The notes: generated by a model from the letters alone, not told the origin. A stretch of DNA of 64,000 nucleotides from Actinopolyspora alba (GCF_900112765.1 NZ_FOMZ01000008.1:248001-312000), one strand, 5' to 3'. Shown: positions 9,036 through 17,993, counted from the stretch's first letter. Translations and numbers: made by a program.

Positions 9036-9075
9036 GAGCCCGGGTACTCCCGCCGGACGACGGGGTCCCGGGTTC
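9036..9075 (-). terminator. Hairpin after the DUF3800-like gene
   Basis: Long imperfect stem: GAGCCCGGG pairs with CCCGGGTTC (one G:T), extended inward by TCCC/GGGG with a small bulge. It begins ~10 bp after the stop of the minus-strand gene at 9085. Confidence 0.55.
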
Positions 9076-9084
9076 GCGTAGTTT

Positions 9085-9672
9085 CTACTCCCCCTCGACC
9101 GCATGAAGAGTATGCAATGTGACCAGCGGCTTGAGAGCTTGTAGATAATCCGGCACGCCGCCCTGCTCAGCGGTCACTGCCCCGCAAACGATGTCGGGAA
9201 TGGCCAGCATCGGCGAATCCCGTCCCCGAACGTGCTCCATCCGTACCGCACTGGTCAGCACCTTCTGCGCACGCAGGGTATCCAGCATCGTCCGATCAGC
9301 ACGGTTTTGCTGCTCCTGGCGGGCTTCCATAATGACGCGATCGACGTCGGCCTGCTCCAGCTCGTAGAGCAACCGCCGCAGGCAAAGGCGTCGACGACGC
9401 TCGGAGCGCTCCCCCGAAGGACCACCGAGGCGGACCACGACCGGATGCAGGACCTCCAGGTCGGCCACCGCCGCTGCCAAGCGATAGCGTCGCGCGGCTG
9501 ACTCGTCGTGCCAGTGCACCTTGCGCTGCCCGGGAAGCCGTAGTTCCTGCACAGCCGTAGTGGCCTGCTCATGCTGAGCACGATCGACCAGAGCCGCCGC
9601 CAACACATACATCGGCTCTTCGGGACAGTGCGGCTCGGATTCGTCGACATAGGCCACCCAGCCCGCCGTCAT
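9085..9672 (-). CDS. DUF3800-like protein (putative RNase H-fold)
   Basis: 195 aa. The start WVAYVDESEPHCPEEPMYVL has the conserved Asp-Glu-Ser of the DUF3800 family, a RNase H-like fold often found in accessory and mobile regions. Later acidic positions that could complete a metal site are VHWHDES, VIMEARQEQ and SPMLAIPDIVCGAV (conserved Asp near the C-terminus). Function in the family is uncertain; nuclease activity is inferred from the fold. It is flanked on both sides by palindromic repeat copies, sits alone and has its own terminator. The family call rests on motif spacing. Confidence 0.55.
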   Translation of the reverse strand: MTAGWVAYVDESEPHCPEEPMYVLAAALVDRAQHEQATTAVQELRLPGQRKVHWHDESAARRYRLAAAVADLEVLHPVVVRLGGPSGERSERRRRLCLRRLLYELEQADVDRVIMEARQEQQNRADRTMLDTLRAQKVLTSAVRMEHVRGRDSPMLAIPDIVCGAVTAEQGGVPDYLQALKPLVTLHTLHAVEGE

Positions 9673-9866
9673 GATCGCTCCACGTCAAAAACACTCTCGG
9701 TAACCGAGCGGCTTCCCAAGGAATAAATGTTCTCGATCTCACGCACGTGGTCGGGGCGCTTTTGCCAAGGAATTCGGTCGGCTCGGAGCGTAGCTCTTCG
9801 TAATGTGCACCGGATACTTGCCCGCTGGAGACATATGAGAGCGCTGGTGGGCGGTACACGCTGGCG

Positions 9867-9916
9867 CGTGCCTCGGTTGACCGTCGGCGCGGCGTCGATT
9901 TCCCGCGAAATCGCCG
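9867..9916. repeat. Palindromic repeat, copy B (extended form)
   Basis: Core at 9893-9916: arms CGTCGATTTC and GAAATCGCCG around CCGC, preceded by the same 17-mer and 9-bp spacer as copy A. It lies in the 9673-10097 gap, where I see no gene. Confidence 0.85.
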
Positions 9917-10097
9917 GGCAGCCCGTCGAGACGCGACCATGAGCGCGGGAGCGGGCTCGTCCCCGGTGCGTGAGTCGGATGCATCGCGAGGCCGGGCCGC
10001 TCGCCGCGTAGGTCGCTACTCAAGAGCCGGCCCAACACTCCCAAGGCGCCGACTCACGTGACGGCTACCCGACCAGCTACACAACGGGAGTACAAGT

Positions 10098-10985
10098 TCA
10101 AGGAAGGTAGCCGAGCGCTCCTACCGCGTTGGCGGAGGCGGTGGCGTCCTGCTGGGCGTTGATGTCCGGTTCCGGCCGCCACTGCGGCAGCGGGACCAGC
10201 CCGGGCTCGACGAGCGAGTAGCCGGGAAGCAGCTCGCGGATCCGCTCGATCTCACGCACGGCCAGCGGCGTGCGGGTTCCCTGGTAAGCCGACTCGCTGT
10301 GGCGCACCTGCTCCTCGGTCATCGTCAGCGGCGTGCTGTGCGAGACGGCCAGGTAGCTGCCCGGCACGCAGTTGTCCCGGTAGGCGGCCACGAGCGAGGC
10401 GGGGTCGTCGGCATCCGGAACGTAGGGCAGGATCGACACGGCCAGCACCGCGACAGGGCGGGTGAAGTCGAGCAGCTCGGTGACCTCCGGCGCCGACAGC
10501 ACCGTTTCCGGCTCCCGGATGTCGGCCTGTGTGACGGTCACGTTGTCGACCCCGCGCAGCAGCTGCCTGGCGTGCGCCACGACCTCGGGCTCGACATCCA
10601 CATAGGCGACTCGTGCGTCGGAGCGGCACCGGCGGGCTATTTCGTGCACATTCCCGACGGTCGGCATTCCCGATCCCAGATCCAGAAACTGATCGATTCC
10701 GCGATGGCTCAGAAAACGGATCAATCGTCCGAGAAAAGCCCGCGTCGCACGTGCGTAAACCCGGGCCTCGGGGACCTCGGCCACCAGCCGGTCGACGGCC
10801 TGTCTGTCCGCCGCGAAATTGGCAGTACCTCCGAGGTAATAATCGAACATGCGTGCGGCGTTGGGGCGCTGCATGTCCACGCCCCTGACCTGCAGATCTC
10901 CCGATATGCGCCTTAAGGGTCTTCTCGGTGGCTCATCATCGGCACCTTCGCGCTGTAACGCGTCCGGTGGACGAACATCCGTCAT
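10098..10985 (-). CDS. DUF574/SCO-type SAM-dependent methyltransferase
   Basis: 295 aa from the ATG at 10985. It belongs to the actinobacterial Methyltransf_19 (DUF574) group. Signatures are NAARMFDYYLGGTANFAADR, the SAM loop FLDLGSGMPTVGNVHE, the acidic VAYVDVEPEVVAHAR that binds the ribose, and AVLAVSILPYVPD. Substrates are mostly unknown; genomes of this group carry many copies, often near XRE/DUF397 genes. An upstream in-frame start at 11060 is possible but adds unconserved sequence. Upstream (10986-11256) nothing else is visible. Confidence 0.88.
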   Translation of the reverse strand: MTDVRPPDALQREGADDEPPRRPLRRISGDLQVRGVDMQRPNAARMFDYYLGGTANFAADRQAVDRLVAEVPEARVYARATRAFLGRLIRFLSHRGIDQFLDLGSGMPTVGNVHEIARRCRSDARVAYVDVEPEVVAHARQLLRGVDNVTVTQADIREPETVLSAPEVTELLDFTRPVAVLAVSILPYVPDADDPASLVAAYRDNCVPGSYLAVSHSTPLTMTEEQVRHSESAYQGTRTPLAVREIERIRELLPGYSLVEPGLVPLPQWRPEPDINAQQDATASANAVGALGYLP

Positions 10986-11256
10986 ATACGCCACGGTACA
11001 GCCGAAGACGGCGATTGTGGAGCAGCGTTCCCGCCCGTGGCGAAAACATACCGCGAACAACGAGAAAAACTTCGTTGCGCTACTTTTCGGACACTATTCG
11101 TATTCGACCGAATCCTGATAGCACAACCGAACGGATCCGAACAGTTCGAGCGGTTTTTCGGATCCGTTTTCGGCCGGTCACAGTGGTGCCCGCACCATCC
11201 GGCACGGGCGCCACAGGAGAGCCGAGCGGCAGGCGGTCATCGGAGCGGCAACGTTG

Positions 11257-12855
11257 TCAACCCACCGGAATTCGCAATCCGGCAGGCTGTTCGGCCGAGG
11301 AATCGAACGTCACCTCGCCGCCGGAGCTCTCGTCGCGGTAGCGACCGTCCACGGTGTCCACCACCAGAACCAGCCGGTGTCCCTCGGCCACCTGCCAGGA
11401 AGTGGGTTGCAGCGAGATGTCCACCCGGCTCCGCACCCCGGGGGAATCATTACGCAGTGTCACAGGCTTGTGGCTGATGAGACTTCCGTTGCCGAGAGGA
11501 CCGACGTCGTAGAGGTAGGCGAACAGTGACACGCTGTCGTCCTCAGGGGTGACGTTCACCCGCAGTCGCGGGGTGCCGGTGACGTTGACGCCGTCCGCGT
11601 AGGGTTCGGTCGCCCACACCGCGGCGTCGTCCCGGTCCACGAACGGCACCGAGACTCCGACCGGGATCCGCGCGTAGCCCTGCAACGCGCCACTGACCAG
11701 GACGAGGCCACTGTTGGCCAGGGTCGGGTCGCCGCTGTCGATCGAGTGCCGCCACCCGGTGCCGCGCTCGGTGCTCAGCCCGCCGGTCTCGGGGGCGAAC
11801 AGGTGCCGCCGGGTGGGTTCGGTGAGTTCGCGGGTGGTGGTGTGGTCGGTGACCGACTGCCAGTCCGGGTACCGCTTCCACTCGGAGCCGTTCAGCGGCT
11901 GGATCTCCACGGCACTGTCGCCCATGCCCTCGTCCACACCGCGCAGCTGCTGGTCGAACCAGCGGGCCGCGGTGTCCCAGATGTGATTGGGCAGACCCGC
12001 CGCTCCGAAGAGCTCGGCGGTGGCGTGGTCACCGGGAGCGAGCATTAGCCGTTTGGGGCCGTTCAGGCCGCTGAACAGGTCGGTGATCTGCTTCGGCGGG
12101 AACAGCGAGTCCTGCCAGGAGTTGGCGAGCATCACGGCGGTGCCGTTGGCGTTGAGCTCGTCGAGCTCGTTGATCGGGGAACGGTCCCCTGCCAGATGCA
12201 GCGCGTCCTCGGTGCGGTGCTCGCGGTAGGCGTTCTCCAGCTCGGTGAGGTCGTCGCCGAACCTTCCGGTGAGTTCGCCGACTCCCAGCAGCAGTTCGGC
12301 GCCGGAGGCGTTGACCGTACGGTTGGGGTACAGCGACGCGACGAGGTCGGCCCAGCCGCTCATGGCCGCTACCGCGTCCACCCTGGGGTCGGACGCGGCG
12401 GTCAGCGCGCTGATACCGGCGCCGTAGGAGATACCGGCCATGCCGACGTTCTCATCCCCGGCGGAGGTGTTGGCCACGGCCCAGTCGATGACCTCGCTGG
12501 CGTCGGCGACGTCCTCCTCGCCCGCGACCTCGACCTCACCGCCGGATGCGTAGAACCCACGGGCGGTGTAGCTGACGACCACGTAGCCCGACTCGTAGGC
12601 CAGCCGGGCGGCGGCCCCGACGTACTCGATGTTGGGAGTGGCCCAGCTGGCGGGCATGACCAGCAGCGGTCGTGGCTCGGCCGACTCGCCGGTGGGTTCG
12701 ATGACTTTGGCTCGCAGCGTGACGCCGCCCGACCCGGGGATGCTCGCCCGGTGCACGGTCACCCCGTTCGTCTCGGCCGTGGCGGCCGGGGCGAGCAGGG
12801 AACCGCACAGTGCGGCGATGAGGGTCGCGGCGGCTGTCGAGAGTATTCGGCGCAC
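11257..12855 (-). CDS. Secreted S15/CocE-type alpha/beta hydrolase
   Basis: 532 aa with a clear Sec signal (RRILSTAAATLIAALCGSLL, cleavage near ATA-ETN). The alpha/beta-hydrolase core carries the nucleophile in MAGISYGAG, a likely acid in NSWQDSLFPP and the His in LAPGDHATAE. A C-terminal jelly-roll domain (about 380-532, LRVNVTPEDDSVSLFAYLYD) is as in X-Pro dipeptidyl peptidases and CocE esterases. It probably cleaves peptides or esters outside the cell; the substrate is unknown. Monocistronic. Confidence 0.88.
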   Translation of the reverse strand: MRRILSTAAATLIAALCGSLLAPAATAETNGVTVHRASIPGSGGVTLRAKVIEPTGESAEPRPLLVMPASWATPNIEYVGAAARLAYESGYVVVSYTARGFYASGGEVEVAGEEDVADASEVIDWAVANTSAGDENVGMAGISYGAGISALTAASDPRVDAVAAMSGWADLVASLYPNRTVNASGAELLLGVGELTGRFGDDLTELENAYREHRTEDALHLAGDRSPINELDELNANGTAVMLANSWQDSLFPPKQITDLFSGLNGPKRLMLAPGDHATAELFGAAGLPNHIWDTAARWFDQQLRGVDEGMGDSAVEIQPLNGSEWKRYPDWQSVTDHTTTRELTEPTRRHLFAPETGGLSTERGTGWRHSIDSGDPTLANSGLVLVSGALQGYARIPVGVSVPFVDRDDAAVWATEPYADGVNVTGTPRLRVNVTPEDDSVSLFAYLYDVGPLGNGSLISHKPVTLRNDSPGVRSRVDISLQPTSWQVAEGHRLVLVVDTVDGRYRDESSGGEVTFDSSAEQPAGLRIPVG

Positions 12856-12904
12856 CGTTGCCTGGCCCTTCCGGCCGCGACGAAGAGCTCGCCCCGGCCT
12901 TGTG

Positions 12905-12916
12905 GTGATCCATCAC
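12905..12916. promoter_or_regulatory. Dyad upstream of the S15/CocE hydrolase gene
   Basis: Perfect GTGATCCATCAC dyad within a larger imperfect one (about 12895-12925, outer arms CCGGCCT / AGGCCGG), ~50 bp upstream of the start. It looks like an operator for a dimeric regulator; which regulator is unknown. The rest of 12856-13180 shows nothing else. Confidence 0.4.
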
Positions 12917-13180
12917 ACAGGCCGGCCAGTAAACACCGTTCTACTGGCGAGTAGCAACAGTCGACGCCGAAGTGCCCCGAAACGGGTGCTCCGACTCCCC
13001 CGTTTCCCGGATTTACCGGGAGGGTGACGTGTGGGTGCGCGGCGCGTGAGAAGAGCGCGGGAGCCGTGTCGCGGCGTGGGCCGCCGCTGCTCCAGGAACG
13101 GCCCGACGCCGCGAGGCACCGACTCGGTTACACAGTCACCCGATTGCCCGGCCTCCCACGCGAGGTGGCCAACCGTGGGA

Positions 13181-13444
13181 TCAGCCTCGGGACTTGTGGA
13201 AGACGAGGCGGTAGAGCAGCAGCAGGATCAGCGAGCCGAGCACCGCCCAGCCGAAGCTGGCGAGGTTGAAGCCGGATATCCCGCCGCCGCCGAAGAAGGA
13301 GCTGCCCAGCCAGCCGCCGAGCAGACCTCCGACTACGCCGATGCCGATGGTCACGATGATGCCGCCGGGATCCTTGCCAGGAAGGATCAGCTTGGCCACT
13401 GCTCCCGCGATCAGACCGAACAGGATCCAACTGAGGATGCTCAC
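13181..13444 (-). CDS. GlsB/YeaQ/YmgE-type stress membrane protein
   Basis: 87 aa with three membrane segments: ILSWILFGLIAGAVAKLILP, IIVTIGIGVVGGLLGGWLG and FGWAVLGSLILLLLYRLVFH. The glycine-rich pattern and the GKDPGG turn are typical of transglycosylase-associated proteins of the GlsB/YeaQ/YmgE group, small inner-membrane proteins linked to stress. The role is not mechanistically known. Monocistronic. Confidence 0.9.
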   Translation of the reverse strand: MSILSWILFGLIAGAVAKLILPGKDPGGIIVTIGIGVVGGLLGGWLGSSFFGGGGISGFNLASFGWAVLGSLILLLLYRLVFHKSRG

Positions 13445-13620
13445 GGCGAACTCCTTGTCGAGGGTGGGGTCTCTCCGCCTGTTCGATCACTACCCCGGTC
13501 GGTAATCACCCAAACGGAGCAGGCTCGATGGCACCACCGATCATCACAGTTCGGGTGGCGGCCCAGGAGCACGGGTCCTGGCGTGTCGCCGATCGGTGCG
13601 CATAGTGGCGGGGCGGGGCC

Positions 13621-14226
13621 TCATTCGTCGCGAAGCCGGTTCTCCTCCGGTCCCGACGCCGTACCGGTGTGGCGAAAGACCAACCGCCATTCTTCCGCCA
13701 CGAGCTGCTCCTCACGCAGCTCCCAACCGTGTCGGGAAGCGGTGTCGAGAATCTCCCCGCTGGACAGCGGGCCCAACCGTTGCCGGGGCAGCACCAGCTC
13801 GGTATCGGCCGCGCGAGCGCCGCGCAGCATGCGGCGCAGTCTCCAGCGCGCGAACGGGCGACCGCTGTCACGACCGACCGGGGCTTCCGCGGCTCCGTGC
13901 CGTCGTTCCCGCAGCGCTTCGCGGCTACCGGTGGGCCGGAATCCGAGATCGTGGTACTTCGTTCGCTCGAACAGGGTGAATCCCTCGTGCCGTCCCAGCT
14001 CGCGCAGCATCTCGGTGGAGACCTTCTCGTAGTCGTCGGCGTCCAGCCACACCAGACCCGCCGAATCACGCCGCCCGTGCAGATCCTTCCGGGCGCGTTC
14101 GAGTTCGGGGCGCCACGGCTTGTTCGCATGGCGCACCAGGTGGACGGTGAGCGCACCGAGCAGTATGACGCTCGGCAGCGGGGACATCACGAGGATGAGG
14201 GCTTCAAGGAGCTCCACGTAATCCAC
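13621..14226 (-). CDS. Single-span membrane protein, paralogue of the 15024-15620 gene
   Basis: 201 aa, not a family I can name. One N-terminal membrane segment (LILVMSPLPSVILLGALTV) precedes a cytoplasmic domain with LDADDYEKVSTEMLRELGRH and a C-terminal block LGPLSSGEILDTASRHGWE then EWRLVFRHTG. That block recurs in the 15024-15620 product (LGALPKSEILGVAAEYGWS, EWRLFFRPG), so the two are paralogues of equal length. It is separated from the upstream T7SS operon by a palindromic repeat at 14278, but the strand and paralogy suggest a common origin. Confidence 0.7.
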   Translation of the reverse strand: MDYVELLEALILVMSPLPSVILLGALTVHLVRHANKPWRPELERARKDLHGRRDSAGLVWLDADDYEKVSTEMLRELGRHEGFTLFERTKYHDLGFRPTGSREALRERRHGAAEAPVGRDSGRPFARWRLRRMLRGARAADTELVLPRQRLGPLSSGEILDTASRHGWELREEQLVAEEWRLVFRHTGTASGPEENRLRDE

Positions 14227-14277
14227 CTCCGGCTGTCTCCGTCGCGGAGGAGGTCATCCTCTCACCTTCCAGCCGCG

Positions 14278-14301
14278 CGGCGATTTCGCGAGAAATCGAC
14301 G
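14278..14301. repeat. Palindromic repeat, copy C (inverted orientation)
   Basis: Arms CGGCGATTTC and GAAATCGACG around GCGA, in the 115-bp gap between two minus-strand genes. Confidence 0.85.
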
Positions 14302-14341
14302 GCCGCCTCGTGGCCGCGAGGTACTGAATGCGGGAAGCGGT

Positions 14342-15034
14342 TCAGCTTCGCCCCGTGGTGCTGGTGCCCCTCGTGGTGCTACTGCCCAGCGCCGCCGCGA
14401 CGACGCGTTCGTAGCCCGCCTTGTAGTCGGCCACGACCGCCGTGCGTGCTCTGGCGGCACGGATCGTCGGCCAGAGTGACAGCGCGAAGACCACCGCCGA
14501 GACCGCCGAGACGAGCAGCAGCGTATCGGCCGCCTCGGGATTGCCCTCTCCCCGATTAACCAGCGAGAACATGAGCGTGACGAACGCGAGCAGCGCGGGC
14601 AGCGAGGCTAGCCGTCCCAGCCGGACGTAGCGACGGCGCAGCCGCACGTGCTCGCTGCGCACTCCGTCGAGCACCGAGTCGGACAGCACGTCCACGCCGG
14701 TCTCCCGCCGCACGCGTTCGGCCTCCAGCAGGGCGGCCTGGTTGCCGCGCAGTTCGTCCAGGCTCGGCCCTTCGATGAAGGTGGGGCCGAGGATATGTGG
14801 GGCGGAAGTGGAGTCGGACCGTTCGAGCACGAGCCGGAACATCCCTTCGTCGCCACGCTCCATACCGGTGACCCGCCAGCCCCGCTCGCGCACCAGACCG
14901 CGGTAGTGCCGCAGCGAGATCTTCTTCTCGCTGTAGGGGACGTCCACATAGGCCACACCGGCGAGGTTGGTGCGCGCGTTTTCGAGGCGGCGCAGGAATT
15001 CCGCTTCGGTTGGGCTTCCCGCGTCATCCGTCAT
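14342..15034 (-). CDS. Two-span membrane protein of the T7SS substrate operon
   Basis: 230 aa from the ATG at 15034, which overlaps the end of the upstream gene by 11 nt (stop at 15024), so the two are probably translationally coupled. The N-terminal ~110 residues are soluble (SEKKISLRHYRGLVRERGWR, FRLVLERSDS), then come two membrane segments near the C-terminus (LASLPALLAFVTLMFSLV and ADTLLLVSAVSAVVFALSLW). The GLVRERGWR...FRLVLE pattern loosely resembles the GW...EWRL block of the neighbouring paralogues. I do not recognise the family. Confidence 0.7.
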   Translation of the reverse strand: MTDDAGSPTEAEFLRRLENARTNLAGVAYVDVPYSEKKISLRHYRGLVRERGWRVTGMERGDEGMFRLVLERSDSTSAPHILGPTFIEGPSLDELRGNQAALLEAERVRRETGVDVLSDSVLDGVRSEHVRLRRRYVRLGRLASLPALLAFVTLMFSLVNRGEGNPEAADTLLLVSAVSAVVFALSLWPTIRAARARTAVVADYKAGYERVVAAALGSSTTRGTSTTGRS

Positions 15035-15620
15035 CGACGAACAACCACCTCTCGTCCTGCTCATGCTCAGTCGCGCCGGGCCGGAAGAACAGCCGCCACT
15101 CGGTGTCGGTGATCTCCTCCGACTCGAACGACCAACCGTACTCGGCCGCCACCCCCAGGATCTCCGACTTCGGCAACGCACCCAGCTGATCACGACGCAA
15201 CGTCAGAGAAGAGTCGTCAGCGGAAGCCCCGTCCAACCACTCCAGCAACAACCGCCGATGCTTGCCCGACCCCAGGCCACCGTGTGGTTCGATCCGTCCC
15301 TTCCAGGCACCAGGCACTTCCACTGGCTCGCCGTCGGAAGGTACTGGACGTTGAAAATTCATGCTGCGCCCTGTGCTGCCCAGAAAAACGAATCCTTCGT
15401 GCTCGGCAAGGTCACGCATCATCTCGTTCGAGAGTTTCGGATAGGAACCCGATATCAACCTCGAAGCACCGTTCTTCTCTCGCGAGGCCAGGTCTTCACG
15501 CACCTTGGCCACATGCGTCCCCAACGATTTGAAATGATTCCTGACCAACAGAATCACTCCGAATACCACATATACCCCACCTAATACCGGGAACACCCAC
15601 ACCAAGTCCAGGAGTGTCAA
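15024..15620 (-). CDS. Single-span membrane protein, paralogue of the 13621-14226 gene
   Basis: 198 aa from a TTG at 15620, chosen because GGGGAG lies 6 nt upstream; a longer frame to 15692 would overlap the preceding gene by 50 nt. One N-terminal membrane segment (LDLVWVFPVLGGVYVVFGVILLV with a following basic patch), then a domain with YPKLSNEMMRDLAEHEGF and the shared C-terminal block LGALPKSEILGVAAEYGWS / EWRLFFRPG. Function unknown; it belongs to the operon that starts with the WXG-like gene at 17993. Confidence 0.7.
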   Translation of the reverse strand: MTLLDLVWVFPVLGGVYVVFGVILLVRNHFKSLGTHVAKVREDLASREKNGASRLISGSYPKLSNEMMRDLAEHEGFVFLGSTGRSMNFQRPVPSDGEPVEVPGAWKGRIEPHGGLGSGKHRRLLLEWLDGASADDSSLTLRRDQLGALPKSEILGVAAEYGWSFESEEITDTEWRLFFRPGATEHEQDERWLFVDDG

Positions 15621-15642
15621 CGCCAACTCCCCTCTCCCGAGT

Positions 15643-16314
15643 TCACAGCAGTCCCGCCAACTTGTCCTCGATGGAGCTCCGCTCCGAGTCACGCCACTGG
15701 ATGCTGTTACAGATGTCGGCCATCATCGCCACGTAGTCCTCCCAGTCGCGCAGACACTCGGTGGCAAGCCCGAAGATCGCGAGCTGGCTCCGCTCGACCA
15801 GCGGAACGATCACCTGGAACTGCCGGGAAACTCGCGGCTCGTAGTGTGCTGCCCCGGTCAGGTTGACCTCCGGCTTCGGAGTGTCCTGCTGCACCACGGC
15901 CAGGCAACGCCCCACGGTGAGATCCACGAAATCGACCTCCCGCCGAGCGTCCTCCTCGCGGAGCCCGGCGGCCAGCGCCTCCAGCGGTCGAGTGGCCTTC
16001 AGCTCGACGTCGCGCAGCGTGAGCGTGAACTGCGCGGTGGTGGCGGCTGTGGTGTCCCGTGCCGAGCGCCCCACGAAATTGGCGGCGTAGATGATCCCCT
16101 CTTCGGCCATCCGCCGCAGCAGGTACTCGTTGGCGACGAGCAGCCGAAGGCACTGCTCCTCCGCCAACCCCGGAAGGGCCGAGCGCGCCGACTCGAACAA
16201 CCGCTCGGCACGTTCCGCCGAGGACTCGCTGAAGTCCACCGGCTGAAACCCGGAATGCAGCCCGAAACTCAACGGGAAGGTGTCGGAGGACTCATCGGAA
16301 ACCGACTGTGTCAT
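15643..16314 (-). CDS. Hypothetical protein of the T7SS substrate operon
   Basis: 223 aa, soluble, no signal peptide. It starts 12 bp after the T7SS-signal gene ends. The sequence alternates short strands with a final helix (DWEDYVAMMADICNSIQW), and contains VDLTVGRCLAVVQQ and QFQVIVPLVERSQLAIFGLAT. By eye this could be a Mog1/PsbP-like sandwich such as LpqN-type proteins linked to mycobacterial secretion, but that is a guess. Its place right after a T7SS substrate suggests a chaperone, immunity or accessory role. Confidence 0.65.
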   Translation of the reverse strand: MTQSVSDESSDTFPLSFGLHSGFQPVDFSESSAERAERLFESARSALPGLAEEQCLRLLVANEYLLRRMAEEGIIYAANFVGRSARDTTAATTAQFTLTLRDVELKATRPLEALAAGLREEDARREVDFVDLTVGRCLAVVQQDTPKPEVNLTGAAHYEPRVSRQFQVIVPLVERSQLAIFGLATECLRDWEDYVAMMADICNSIQWRDSERSSIEDKLAGLL

Positions 16315-16326
16315 GCTCAGCCTCCC

Positions 16327-17631
16327 CTACCCGAGCGCCTTGGTGAAGCTCGACAGCGATTCACCCAGCCCTTGCAGTTCATGGCCTACTTTTCCCCATT
16401 CGCCGTAACTCTGCGCCGCCCCACCCCCGAAAGCCACGTAACCCGCCTTGTTCTTGACATCGGCGCTCGCGTCATCGCTGTGAACCCAATCGTTCGCGAC
16501 GGGAGCCTGCATTCCCACGTTGAAAGTTCCCTGAATCGTCTTGGCCATGCCCTCGCCACCGACGAACCTGTTTGCCAGCCTGTCACCAAACAACGTTGCT
16601 ATATCGGCGGGATCAGCCATATCGGTTACGACTTCGGAAGTCTTACTACCGAACGCCTTCGCACCGACTCGCCCGGCATCGATCAGGCCGTCGCTGACCT
16701 GCAGGGCGTCCGTGGCCGCCGCGCCTCCCTTGGCCAGCGGGCCGACCATGGGCAGCATGCCGAGCGCGTCGGTACCGACACCCACCCAGGCGTTCACATC
16801 GGTCCACTTGTCGTTCGCGGCGATGTCCCCGGCGTGCGCTGCCAACGCGACGCCTCCCGCGATGAGGGCGATGGGGCCGGTGGCCAGATTCAAACCGGGG
16901 ATTAAGGACAACGTTCCGGCGACGGCGGCGACCATTCCCGCCACATCACCGATCAGCCCGAGGTTGTCGACGACCCAGTCGCCCATGTCCGAGAACGCGT
17001 CACCGAGCGCGCTCCAGAAACCGGGGGCGATGTCGGTGGCCTCCCGGAGTTTCCGCGCCACGGCCCGCGCGTCCTCGCGCCAGGTCTCCTGCAGCTCGAC
17101 GGCTTGTTTCCGGATGCTTTCGACTCGGTCCCAGGCGCTGCGGGCGTCGCTCTTGGCGCTGGCGACCGCCTGTGCCTGCTGCTCGGCACGGCGGTTCGCC
17201 GCCGCGCGCGCCTCGGGGTCGCCGGAGTCGTACGCGATCGGCTTGTTGGCCTCCGCGACCGTCTGGCTGACCACTTGATCGGCCTTCTCGGCGGCCGCGA
17301 TAGCGTCCCGGGCCTTTCGCTCAAGTCGGACGGCTTCGGTCTGGTGTCCTTTCAGGGTGTCCTGCCACCCGGAAAGCGCCTTGCCCGCGGCTTTCATGGA
17401 CTCGTGGGCGTCATCGAGTTTTCCGGGTAATTCGCCGAACTTCTCGGCGAACGCCTTGGACGCCTCACCGGTCCAGGTGTCCTTCTGCTGCCTGATGTCG
17501 CGCAGCACTTCGTAGGTCTCGAACAGCCAGTTTCCGGTGTCGGTCAGCTGTTTCGCCAACGTGCCCACCGACGAAGGGTTTCCCCTGGCCGGGTTGAATC
17601 CGAGCGCGTGCCAGTCCCCGTTGCCACTCAC
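16327..17631 (-). CDS. Long T7SS-signal-domain protein (putative secreted substrate)
   Basis: 434 aa. The first ~130 residues resemble the T7SS-signal/WXG-type helical domain: GDWHALGFNPARGNPSSVG, then DTWTGEASKAFAEKFGELP and long amphipathic helices. A coiled-coil region follows (about 120-200, rich in Ala/Glu/Arg), then a glycine/alanine-rich hydrophobic part (DVAGMVAAVAGTLSLIPGLN and similar) resembling membrane-active or pre-toxin regions. No nuclease or other toxin domain is recognisable at the C-terminus. The start overlaps the stop of the upstream WXG-like gene by 4 nt, as in EsxA/B-type pairs. Export by a type VII system encoded elsewhere is inferred. Confidence 0.78.
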   Translation of the reverse strand: MSGNGDWHALGFNPARGNPSSVGTLAKQLTDTGNWLFETYEVLRDIRQQKDTWTGEASKAFAEKFGELPGKLDDAHESMKAAGKALSGWQDTLKGHQTEAVRLERKARDAIAAAEKADQVVSQTVAEANKPIAYDSGDPEARAAANRRAEQQAQAVASAKSDARSAWDRVESIRKQAVELQETWREDARAVARKLREATDIAPGFWSALGDAFSDMGDWVVDNLGLIGDVAGMVAAVAGTLSLIPGLNLATGPIALIAGGVALAAHAGDIAANDKWTDVNAWVGVGTDALGMLPMVGPLAKGGAAATDALQVSDGLIDAGRVGAKAFGSKTSEVVTDMADPADIATLFGDRLANRFVGGEGMAKTIQGTFNVGMQAPVANDWVHSDDASADVKNKAGYVAFGGGAAQSYGEWGKVGHELQGLGESLSSFTKALG

Positions 17632-17993
17632 CGGGCACCTCCGCTCTGGGCGGGCCTCGCCACCGGAGGTTCACTTTGTCCGGCTTCGCCGGACTCGATC
17701 GCTTCCCGCATCTTCGTGAAGCCCTCGGTGATGGCGGTTTCCAGTTCCTGGTACTGCTTCTTGGCGGAGCCGAGAGCTCCCGTGATCTTCTTGACGCACT
17801 CGCCGATCTCGTCGATGCCGTGCTGCCAGTCGTCGCGGAACTCGGCGCAGGCTTCGTCCAGTTCGTCCGGCCCGATGGAGTCCGGGCCGATATCGGCCAT
17901 GGCTTTCAATGCGCTCTGTAGGTTCTCCTCGGCCCGGTTGAGGTTCTTCTCCATGGCGTCCAACGAGCCGATGTCGACCGTGAAGTCGGACAC
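17628..17993 (-). CDS. WXG100-like small T7SS protein
   Basis: 121 aa from the GTG at 17993 with GGGGGA upstream. Helical hairpin type: DFTVDIGSLDAMEKNLNRAEEN, then a central turn with FRDDWQHGIDEIGE, then the second helix. The Trp is in the position of the WXG turn but the motif is WQHG rather than WxG. First gene of the operon and overlapping the long T7SS-signal gene by 4 nt, so the two products probably pair as a heterodimer for export. Confidence 0.78.
   Translation of the reverse strand: MSDFTVDIGSLDAMEKNLNRAEENLQSALKAMADIGPDSIGPDELDEACAEFRDDWQHGIDEIGECVKKITGALGSAKKQYQELETAITEGFTKMREAIESGEAGQSEPPVARPAQSGGAR

Noticed and set aside
9001-9080. Structured RNA or tRNA-like element (several hairpins near 9001-9075)
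   Set aside because: The stems do not fit a cloverleaf and there is no anticodon or T-loop; position after a stop codon fits a terminator better.
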